A DNA stretch of 64,000 nucleotides from CAXBBB01 sp963815505 (GTDB lineage: Bacteria; Bacteroidota; Rhodothermia; Rhodothermales; BA12), in assembly GCA_963815505.1 (NCBI GenBank), contig CAWFGU010000022.1:248001-312000 (forward strand), in the 5' to 3' direction. This document shows, piece after piece, positions 55,766 through 64,000 of the stretch. Within the stretch, counting starts at the first letter, position 1. The number at the start of each line of letters is the position of its first letter. The notes under the pieces are model-generated. The model was not told the DNA's origin. It did no database searches and was given only the letters and a program-made list of their open reading frames with translations. A program made the position numbers and the translations under genes.

Positions 55766-56338
55766 CTACACCTCGGCCGCCGCGCTAGTCGAGGGCGGCA
55801 CCTGCATCGCGCGGACGAACCGCAGCAGGTACTGAGCGAACGAGACGACGAGCAGGACCAGCGCCACCCAGACGGCCGCATCCATCGCTTGGGTCCACCG
55901 CAGCAGCGCGAACAAGACCGCCAGCACGACCGCGCCGACGGCCAGTTTGCCGCTCCACACGCTCGGCGGGACGGACCCGTGCCGCTTGGCGATCAGGACG
56001 CCGCCGCCAAAAATCAGCACGTCGCGCACCAGCACGAGCACGATCAGCCAGACCGGCAGGTTGGGTTCGACGGGCCGGAGCGCCAGCGCACCGCCGATCA
56101 CGACCGCTCCGATCTTGTCCGCGAATGGGTCGAGCACTTTGCCCCACTCGGACACGGTCCCCGTCCACCGCGCGAGCTTGCCGTCGAAAAAGTCCGTCGC
56201 CACACCCACCGCCACGAGCGCCCACAGCCAGCCGATGTGCTCGCCCGTCCACACCAGCAGCGCGATCGGCACGACCAAGGCGATCCGCGCCACGCTCAGC
56301 GCGTTGGCGTACGTCCAAAACCGGCCCAGTTCGGCCAT
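55766..56338 (-). CDS. CDP-alcohol phosphatidyltransferase
   Basis: A 190-residue integral membrane enzyme with the CDP-alcohol signature DFFDGKLARWTGTVSEWG continuing to KVLDPFADK, near 49-76 (D..DG..AR.......G..LD...D). About five to six membrane helices are present. Members make phosphatidylglycerol-phosphate or cardiolipin-type lipids by moving a phosphatidyl group from CDP-DAG. The length suggests PgsA. The start at 56338 (MAELGRFWTY) is taken; an ATG at 56374 is also possible. No SD is visible. Confidence 0.88.
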   Translation of the reverse strand: MAELGRFWTYANALSVARIALVVPIALLVWTGEHIGWLWALVAVGVATDFFDGKLARWTGTVSEWGKVLDPFADKIGAVVIGGALALRPVEPNLPVWLIVLVLVRDVLIFGGGVLIAKRHGSVPPSVWSGKLAVGAVVLAVLFALLRWTQAMDAAVWVALVLLVVSFAQYLLRFVRAMQVPPSTSAAAEV

Positions 56339-56431
56339 CGTGTGCGGCCCTGAGGTGTTGTGTGGCGTAGACATAGTCGAAGAGTACGAATGCAAGACCC
56401 CCAGGGTTGGGAGTGATGGGGAAAACGCGCC

Positions 56432-58519
56432 TCAGCGCGTGCCCATCTGCGCTTCGATCTGCGCGAGGTAGGCTTGAGCGCGGCGGTCGGTGGGGTCAGC
56501 GCGGACGGCGCGTTGGAACAGGCGACGAGCTTCGGGCAAATCGCCCTTCTGACCGGCGATTACACCCAGGTTGGCGAGGGCGCCGGTGTGGTTCGGATCG
56601 ACGGCCAGGGCGCGGTCGAAGTAGGGAACGGCCTGATCCGCATCGCCCGCCATCAGGGCGACGGCGCCGCGCGTGACCAAGGCATCGAGCAGGTCGGGGT
56701 CCAGCGCGAGGGCGCGGTCGAGCGCGTTGGCAGCTTCTCCTACGCGTTGTTGGCCGACGAGGAGCAGCGCCAGATTATTCCACGCGCCAGACTGATGCTC
56801 GGGGTCGAGAGCGACCGTGGCGCGGTAAGCGGCTTCGGCTTCCGGCGCACGTCCCGCCGACGCCAATGCCTGGGCCAGTTCGTGCTGTGCTTCGACCAGC
56901 TTGGGCTGAATCGCGACGGCCCGCTGCAGCGGAGCGACGGCTTCGACGGCCCGTCCCGACGTACGCAGCGTCCAGCCCAGCCGGTGCAGCAGGCGCGCGT
57001 TCTCGGGATGGACGGCCGCTCCCTCTTGCAGCACCTGGGCAGCGGCGGTCATGCTGTCGTCGTCGGCCAGCGCCCAGGCCAGGGCGAGGTAGGCGTCGGG
57101 CGGCGTCAGTCCGGCGGCCAGGCCCTGCCGGACTCCGGCTTTGATGCGCGGGCGATAGGCGGGCAGGCGGTGCTTGGTGGCGTAGACCGTCCAGTAGGCG
57201 ACGGCGTCGTGCAGTGCGCGCTCGGCTCCGGTCTCCTCGGTCTCGCCTTCCTCAACGACGCGGACGAGTTCGATCGGCTCGGCGCGGTATCGGTCGATGT
57301 CTTGGGTGGCCGGCGGCGGAGCATCGGGCATCGCGCGCCGGATCCAGTGGTCGGTGAACGTGACATGCGGAATGTCGGACGTTCCGGCGCGCTGGAGGTG
57401 ACACGTCGTGCAGGTCTGCGCCAGTTCGACCTCGCCGACCGACGCGTGGGCGGCAATGGCGAGGTCGTCCGGCGTGTGGCACGTCTGGCAGACGGCGTTG
57501 AAGTGATTCGGCTCCATCTCGGCGACCGGCGTGTGCGGGTCGTGGCAGGTCGTGCACGTCATCTGCGACTGGTCGAAGCACGCGCTCCGGGCCAGCCGCT
57601 CGGCGTGGCTCGCGATGCCGAACGACTGCGGATCCTCGATCTGCTCGAGCGACGCGTAGACGACGCGGTTATCGCTCAGCTTCTGGCCCGGACGAAACGT
57701 GTCCGGGCCTTCGCCATCCATCCAGACTGTCGTCCCGGCCAGGTGGCACTGCTGGCAGACGGCGAGTTGGCGCCCTCGGTCCAGGTCGTGCGGGTTGACG
57801 ACGCCGATGCCTGGGTTCTCGTGCGCCAAGCCCTCCAGGTGCGCCTCGACGTGTTCGCTCGACGGACCGTGGCAGCGCTCGCACGAAATACCCGTCGGCA
57901 TCTCCTGGTAGTGCGCTTCGGTGAACTCGGAGTAATCGGGCAATGCGTTGTGGCACGTGATGCATTCCTGGTTGGTCGGTCGGCTGAACCGCTGGTTCAC
58001 CTGCGTATAACCCGGGCTCAGGTCCCAGATCTCGCGCTCGACGTACCACGTCAGCGGCATCTCGGTCGTGTGTCCGTTCGAGGTCATCAGGTAGGAGCGC
58101 GTCGCGTGGCCCGATCCGATTACCCACTTGACGGCGTGCGTGCGCTCGTAGACCGTCGCACCCGATTCGTCCAGCCGATACTCGCGCTGGTAGAGCGTGT
58201 CGCCGCGGACGAAGGGTTCGTAGTAGAGATTCGACTTGGGATCGTACACTTGGGCGCCGTCGAAGCGCTCGGGCGCCGTCTCCGGGTCGAAGAGCGAGAC
58301 GGACTGCCCCATGCCCGACCGCTTGTAGCTCGAAAACAGATCGTTGTGGCACGTCGCGCACGTCGCGTCCCCGGCGTAGGCAGCCTGAGCGGCGGGCACG
58401 GCGTTCGCCGATCTGGCTTGCTGTTCGTCGCCCTGGCACGCACTCAGCCCGTGGACCGATGCGAGCAGTACGGCTCCGGCGATGAGGAGCGTGGTGCGGG
58501 AGTTGAAGGAGATTGGCAA
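56432..58519 (-). CDS. Seven-haem cytochrome c lipoprotein with TPR repeats
   Basis: A 695-residue protein. The lipoprotein signal (about 1-29, GAVLLASVHGLSAC) precedes an N-terminal cytochrome region with seven CxxCH haem sites: CATCH, CITCH, CERCH, CQQCH, CTTCH, CQTCH and CTTCH, from residue about 52 to 390. Residues about 430-690 are six to seven TPRs (GRAVEAVAPLQRAVAIQPKL, AWNNLALLLVGQQRVGEAAN, ALANLGVIAGQKGDLPEARR). This is the multihaem doubled-CxxCH plus TPR type seen in periplasmic electron-transfer proteins. The start is TTG at 58519, since no ATG lies close to the signal peptide. No cytochrome maturation gene is nearby. Confidence 0.85.
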   Translation of the reverse strand: MPISFNSRTTLLIAGAVLLASVHGLSACQGDEQQARSANAVPAAQAAYAGDATCATCHNDLFSSYKRSGMGQSVSLFDPETAPERFDGAQVYDPKSNLYYEPFVRGDTLYQREYRLDESGATVYERTHAVKWVIGSGHATRSYLMTSNGHTTEMPLTWYVEREIWDLSPGYTQVNQRFSRPTNQECITCHNALPDYSEFTEAHYQEMPTGISCERCHGPSSEHVEAHLEGLAHENPGIGVVNPHDLDRGRQLAVCQQCHLAGTTVWMDGEGPDTFRPGQKLSDNRVVYASLEQIEDPQSFGIASHAERLARSACFDQSQMTCTTCHDPHTPVAEMEPNHFNAVCQTCHTPDDLAIAAHASVGEVELAQTCTTCHLQRAGTSDIPHVTFTDHWIRRAMPDAPPPATQDIDRYRAEPIELVRVVEEGETEETGAERALHDAVAYWTVYATKHRLPAYRPRIKAGVRQGLAAGLTPPDAYLALAWALADDDSMTAAAQVLQEGAAVHPENARLLHRLGWTLRTSGRAVEAVAPLQRAVAIQPKLVEAQHELAQALASAGRAPEAEAAYRATVALDPEHQSGAWNNLALLLVGQQRVGEAANALDRALALDPDLLDALVTRGAVALMAGDADQAVPYFDRALAVDPNHTGALANLGVIAGQKGDLPEARRLFQRAVRADPTDRRAQAYLAQIEAQMGTR

Positions 58520-58541
58520 CGTCTTTGTAGTCTCGTCGGGT

Positions 58542-59009
58542 ATGAAAGTACATGCTCTGCTCTCCCGCAACCGCCCCCGTGTGGGCGCCCCGTTCGTCTT
58601 GGGCACCAGCCTGTCGCTGGCGGCCCTCGTATTGCTCGTCGGCGGCTTCTCGATGCACCACGTCGGCCAAAGCGCGACGCCTCTTGGCCCCAGCGTTCCC
58701 ATGCTATCGGTATCGTCCCATACCTACGCATCGCCGGTCGATAGCGTGCTGGCTCAGCTGCACGGGTCGTTCCTCGCCGGAGAGCCCACGCTCACTCGGG
58801 CCGCCGATGCACGCCTGGACGACGCAGCGTTTGCGCTCCAGGAAGGCGACGCCGGGTGGGAAGTCGTGTGGAGCGAACGCGACGTGGTGCTCGCCGACGC
58901 CCGCGCCACCCACTTGCGCGAGCGGTTGGCATTGTGGAAGCATGGCGCGCGCGTTCGCGTCGTGGCGCGGAAAGACGTGCCGGGCATCCGGGCACGGCCT
59001 TTGCGCTAG
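58542..59009 (+). CDS. Small membrane-anchored protein of unknown function
   Basis: A 155-residue protein. A basic N-terminus (MKVHALLSRNRPRVG) leads to one membrane helix (about 20-40, SLSLAALVLLVGGF) and a soluble part with LDDAAFALQEGDAGWEVVWS and VRVVARKDVPGIRARPLR. Not recognised. The start ATG at 58542 is 22 bp from the divergent cytochrome gene start, so the two genes share a short promoter interval or use internal promoters. It precedes the coiled-coil gene by 81 bp on the same strand. Confidence 0.7.
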   Translation: MKVHALLSRNRPRVGAPFVLGTSLSLAALVLLVGGFSMHHVGQSATPLGPSVPMLSVSSHTYASPVDSVLAQLHGSFLAGEPTLTRAADARLDDAAFALQEGDAGWEVVWSERDVVLADARATHLRERLALWKHGARVRVVARKDVPGIRARPLR

Positions 59010-59090
59010 TCGGACGCATCGGAACCGGCTTCCCCTTGCCGGAAGGGCGCGACGTGCACCTAGTTTCCGAGATTCCTCCCCCCGCCCTCT

Positions 59091-62045
59091 ATGTCAGGTC
59101 CCGTACTGATAGCCGTCGCGATGGCGCTGCTGACGCTCTGCATCGGCGCCGTCGGCGGATACTACTACTTTCGCGCCCGCTTTTTCGACGACGAAGGCCG
59201 CGCCGCTGCCGCCCCTCCCCCCGTCGACGCCCACGCGCTGACGCACCGGAAGGATGCCGAGATCGAATCGGTCGAGGTGCAGGTCGACGCCGTTCGCGAC
59301 ACGCTTTCGGTCCACCGGGACAGCCTCAAAATCGCTCTGGGGGACGAATGGCCGCGCCTCGATGCACATCTGCTGCGTCTGAGCGATTCTCTCCAGCAGG
59401 CAGCCGATGCCGCCCGAACGCGCGAGGAGTCTCTCCGCGAAACGGAGGCTGTCGTCCGCAGCGAAGATGAGAAGGCCATGGCGCGCCGCGAGCGCTATGC
59501 CACCGACCTCTCGTCTCTCCATGAGAAAGAGGATACACTCGCATCGCGGCGAGCCGCCTGGGCCAGCGAACGCGCTCGCATGGAAACCGAACTCGCCGCT
59601 CAGAAAGCCAAATCCGTTTCGGACCTCGATGCCGCCAAGCACGCGCGTAACCAAGCGCGTGCGCAGGCAAATGCGCTGACGCAAGAGCGCGACCGCCTCG
59701 CATCCGAACTCGCGCGCACGCAGCATGCCCTGTCGGACGAGCAAGAGCAACTCGTCGCTCGCCAGTCCGAGAGCGACACGTTTGCTGCGGATCTGCGCCG
59801 CGTGCAAGCCCGCCGTGACGCGTTGCAAACCGATCTGGACGTGCTCACGCACGCTCACCAAACGCTGACGGCTCAGCACGACACGGCCGCGAACACGCTC
59901 GCGCACACGACCCAGCTGCTGGGCGACGTGACGGCTCAGCACGAACAACTGACGGCGGAGCACCAGACGCTCCAGACCGCTCACACAGACCTCGAAGAGC
60001 GTCACGACGCGCAGACGCACGCGCTCGAAGCCGAGTCGGCTCGCCTCGCCGAAGCCGAGTCCGAGCGCGATGCCCTCGCTGCCCAACTCGAAACGACGCA
60101 GCGCGAGCACCACACCCGCGCCGAGCAGCACGACGCCCTCGCCGACCGCTTCGACGCGCTGCATATCGAGCACGAGGCCGCGCGCGCGCGCCTCGCCACG
60201 CTAACGGCGCAGCACAAGGCGACGGTGTACGATCTGGAAAGAGCGCAGCAGACGCGCGAGGCAATGGAGGCCGAGCGGGACGATGCAGAGAAGAAACTCA
60301 AGACCGAGCGCACACGCGCCGCCGACCTGACGAGTCAACTCGAAACCGAGCGCGCCAGCATCCGAGACCTGACCGAGCAACGCGACGAAGCCCAAGACAT
60401 GGCGATCGCTCTGGTCGGCGAGCGCGATGCGGCGCAAGAAGAGATCACTGCTCAACGCGAAGAAGCAGAGCAGCGGCAACTGGAGTCCCAAGCACGCATC
60501 GCCACGCTCACGGTCGAACGCGACGAGCGCAAATCGCTGCTGCTCGATGCCGAGCGGATGCTGTCGCTGGCGCGAGAAACCGCCGACGACCACGAGCGCA
60601 CGCTGGCGCAATCCGCCGAGACACTCGCCGCGGTCGCGACCGAACGCGACACCTTGAGCGACGCGCTGGAGGCCGAGCGCGAAGCCACCGCTGCCCAAGC
60701 GGAGCAACTCGACGCACTTTCCGATGAGACGGAGGCGCTCCGAAAAGCGACCGAAGAATCAGCCGAACGCTTCGAGACCGAGCGGCAGGCGCTCGAAGAC
60801 GAACGAGACGCGGCTCAGTCCGAAGTCGCCGCCGTCACGGCTGAGCGCGACGCCATCCACGAGCAGATCGCCGATCTCCGCGCCGACTTCGCCCAGGCGG
60901 AGGCGCGCGCCGAAGCGTTGCAAATCACTGCCAGTCGGCAGAGCGATTCGAGCGACGAGGCCAAAGCACTTCGCGCCGAACGCGACCGGGCGATCCAAGA
61001 GCGCGACGCCGCACGCGACGATCTTCGCGCCGCCCAGGCTGAGGTTCGGGCATCCGGCGACGCCTCAGAAGCGCTCCGAAGCACCCAGACCGAAGCCACC
61101 AGACTGCGAGACGAGCGCGTTGAGATCGAGAACCAGTTGACCATTGCGCAGGCGGAGATAGAAGCGGCCCATCAGCACACCCGAGCGCTCGAAGTCGAAC
61201 TCGAAGCGCTCCAGGCTGCTGCGTCACGGACTGCTGGAAGCGCAGACTTCGACAAGGCGCTGGCCGCTGCACACGCAGAGCGCGACACACTATCCGAGCA
61301 GGCATCGGCTCTGCGCAGCCAACTCGCCCTAGCACAGGCCGAAGCCGAAGCGGCCCGCGAAGCCCTCGACGCGCTGCCCCAGTCGGGCAAGGTGGACGAT
61401 CTGGCGCAGCGCCTGACCCTAGCTGAGTCCGAGCGCGACACCCTGTCGGATCAACTCGACGCCGCCCGGTCTGCGCGCGACGCCGTCCTCGCCGAACGCG
61501 ACCATGCCCGCGACACCCTCGCCGACCTGGAAGCCGATGCGGCACGCGCTCACGCCGACGCCAACGCGTCGCGAAAAGAACTCGCCGCCACCCGCGAAGC
61601 ATCCGAAGAAGACCGCCGAGCCGCCGACGCCCGCCGCCACAGTGCCGAGCGCGAACGCGCCGCACTCCAATCCGAACGCGACCGCCTGGCAGCCGACATC
61701 GAGTCGCAGCACGAGGAAGCCGAAACGCTCCGCAATGCCTTGGCCGACCTGCGTGGCAAACGCGAGCGCGCCGCCGCCGATCTGGCCCGGTCGCAATCGC
61801 AGCGCGACGCGCTGGATTCCGACGAGCGCCAACTCATCGATCTGCGCGCGCAGCTCACCACCTACCGCAACCAGCTCGCCTCCTACCGCGACGACCTCGC
61901 CCGGCGCAGCGAAGTCCTCTCTAAACGCGAGCGCACTGCGGAAGCCAAACTACAGGAAGCCCGCGACCTGCTCGCCCGCGTTCCTGTTCAGCGCTCCGAT
62001 CTCCCCACGTTCTCGCCCGTAGGCCCGCTACTCAACGGCGACTAA
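59091..62045 (+). CDS. Giant membrane-anchored coiled-coil protein
   Basis: A 984-residue protein. One N-terminal membrane helix (about 4-26, VLIAVAMALLTLCIGAVGGY) is followed by a basic/acidic junction and then about 900 residues of Glu/Ala/Arg/Gln-rich heptad-like sequence with frequent ERD units, such as ESERDALAAQLE and ERDAAQSEVAAV. Only a short Pro-rich C-terminal tail (RSDLPTFSPVGPLLNGD) lies outside the coiled-coil. No enzyme motif is seen. It resembles filament-forming or spacer proteins in composition; the topology suggests an inner-membrane anchor with a long rod in the cytoplasm or periplasm. Length and repeats are consistent with a real gene, as no stop interrupts 2.95 kb. Confidence 0.85.
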   Translation: MSGPVLIAVAMALLTLCIGAVGGYYYFRARFFDDEGRAAAAPPPVDAHALTHRKDAEIESVEVQVDAVRDTLSVHRDSLKIALGDEWPRLDAHLLRLSDSLQQAADAARTREESLRETEAVVRSEDEKAMARRERYATDLSSLHEKEDTLASRRAAWASERARMETELAAQKAKSVSDLDAAKHARNQARAQANALTQERDRLASELARTQHALSDEQEQLVARQSESDTFAADLRRVQARRDALQTDLDVLTHAHQTLTAQHDTAANTLAHTTQLLGDVTAQHEQLTAEHQTLQTAHTDLEERHDAQTHALEAESARLAEAESERDALAAQLETTQREHHTRAEQHDALADRFDALHIEHEAARARLATLTAQHKATVYDLERAQQTREAMEAERDDAEKKLKTERTRAADLTSQLETERASIRDLTEQRDEAQDMAIALVGERDAAQEEITAQREEAEQRQLESQARIATLTVERDERKSLLLDAERMLSLARETADDHERTLAQSAETLAAVATERDTLSDALEAEREATAAQAEQLDALSDETEALRKATEESAERFETERQALEDERDAAQSEVAAVTAERDAIHEQIADLRADFAQAEARAEALQITASRQSDSSDEAKALRAERDRAIQERDAARDDLRAAQAEVRASGDASEALRSTQTEATRLRDERVEIENQLTIAQAEIEAAHQHTRALEVELEALQAAASRTAGSADFDKALAAAHAERDTLSEQASALRSQLALAQAEAEAAREALDALPQSGKVDDLAQRLTLAESERDTLSDQLDAARSARDAVLAERDHARDTLADLEADAARAHADANASRKELAATREASEEDRRAADARRHSAERERAALQSERDRLAADIESQHEEAETLRNALADLRGKRERAAADLARSQSQRDALDSDERQLIDLRAQLTTYRNQLASYRDDLARRSEVLSKRERTAEAKLQEARDLLARVPVQRSDLPTFSPVGPLLNGD

Positions 62046-62060
62046 CGGATCAGGAGCTGA

Positions 62061-63371
<1,311 letters not shown>

Positions 63372-63396
63372 GGGCGAAAGCGAATCAGAGAAAAAG

Positions 63397-63433
63397 CAAA
63401 AACCCTCGCCAGCATCGGAGCCGGGCGAGGGTT
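63397..63433 (-). terminator. Terminator after rpmE
   Basis: On the minus strand, aaccctcgcc and ggcgagggtt form a 10-bp stem with a 13-nt loop, followed by TTTTTGCTTTTTC. This is a canonical intrinsic terminator 20 bp after the L31 stop. Confidence 0.92.
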
Positions 63434-63452
63434 CGAAAGGTAGCGAGGCAGT

Positions 63453-63719
<267 letters not shown>

Positions 63720-63837
63720 AGCCGAAAGCGGTTAGGTGTAGTCGTCAGTGCGCGAGGTGCGCGCGAAGTAGCCCGTAAAGCTACGCTATTGCCCTGGGTT
63801 GTCCAACCGTTGGCCCAACCTTCACCCGTGCGCGTAG

Positions 63838-64000
63838 TCAGTCTTCGTCGTCGAACTCCTCGTCGTCCGGGACGACGGCGGGAGCAGGCGTGGGGTTGAG
63901 GATGTCGATTATCATCGTCACGAACGCTTCGGCGGACTGCAACACCTCCTCGGCTTGCGGCTGCTGGACGCCGAAGCTGTGCGCGTAGTCGGCGACTTCC
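63838..64000 (-). CDS. C-terminus of an unidentified protein (5'-truncated by window edge)
   Basis: The frame is open from the right edge to the TGA at 63838-63840. Fifty-three residues are visible, ending in an acidic tail (VVPDDEEFDDED). The preceding part (EEVLQSAEAFVTMIIDILNP) looks helical. Too short to assign. Confidence 0.6.
   Translation of the reverse strand, partial: EVADYAHSFGVQQPQAEEVLQSAEAFVTMIIDILNPTPAPAVVPDDEEFDDED

Noticed and set aside
56474..58744. A 756-codon plus-strand frame opposite the cytochrome
   Set aside because: Antisense shadow; the minus strand has seven haem motifs and TPRs.

Overview
The window is GC-rich bacterial chromosome, most likely from the Rhodothermales/Bacteroidota side of the tree. 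This is inferred from a TonB-dependent receptor with an N-terminal carboxypeptidase-like domain, a periplasmic protein built of TonB C-terminal domains, a multihaem cytochrome with TPR repeats, and coding genes that nearly all lack a Shine-Dalgarno sequence although the 16S 3' end keeps the anti-SD core. No 16S database comparison could be run, so the taxonomy is tentative. No phage, insertion sequence, integrase or CRISPR array is visible; the layout looks like core chromosome.

Region 1 (1-7.7 kb, minus strand): one complete rRNA operon, 16S - tRNA-Ile(GAT) - tRNA-Ala(TGC) - 23S - 5S. It has two tandem sigma70-like promoters, boxA-like elements, long processing stems around 16S and 23S and a strong intrinsic terminator. 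purL, cut by the left edge, starts just after that terminator.

Region 2 (7.7-34 kb): a mixed housekeeping and envelope region. It holds a PASTA-domain membrane protein, pyrR, a GIY-YIG/DUF4357 protein, a CPBP-type membrane protease, a remnant of a metallo-beta-lactamase-fold gene, proline dehydrogenase, a trans-sulfuration PLP enzyme, a PAS histidine kinase, a DUF429 protein, an ABC exporter with a repeat-rich insert in its ATPase domain, a triple TonB-C-domain protein, pgi, comM, a CBS protein followed by a GCS2-CBS fusion, a TPR protein, a PAP2-like membrane protein, a TonB-dependent receptor, several small acidic proteins (one 56% Asp) and a MarC protein. Five genes here and the remnant are each split by +1 (once -1) frameshifts, about eleven in all, while the rest of the window has none. 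The pattern suggests indel errors in the assembly rather than true gene decay.

Region 3 (34-46 kb): a Rossmann/DUF2520 protein, a prohibitin-like protein, a DoxX-like membrane protein, then a tetR - tolC - membrane-fusion - RND pump operon. Matching TGAC-type palindromes lie before tetR and before tolC, which suggests autoregulation. Two short-chain dehydrogenases follow.

Region 4 (46-64 kb): Nudix hydrolase, redoxin, a TerB-like protein facing a two-gene cassette of unknown function, a zinc alcohol dehydrogenase, an orphan GAF-PAS protein, a 1074-residue secreted BNR/VPS10-type propeller protein, ftsY, a CDP-alcohol phosphatidyltransferase, a seven-haem cytochrome-TPR lipoprotein divergent from a small membrane protein, a 984-residue membrane-anchored coiled-coil protein, thymidine/pyrimidine-nucleoside phosphorylase, a cysteine-free ribosomal protein L31, and the C-terminus of an unidentified protein at the right edge.
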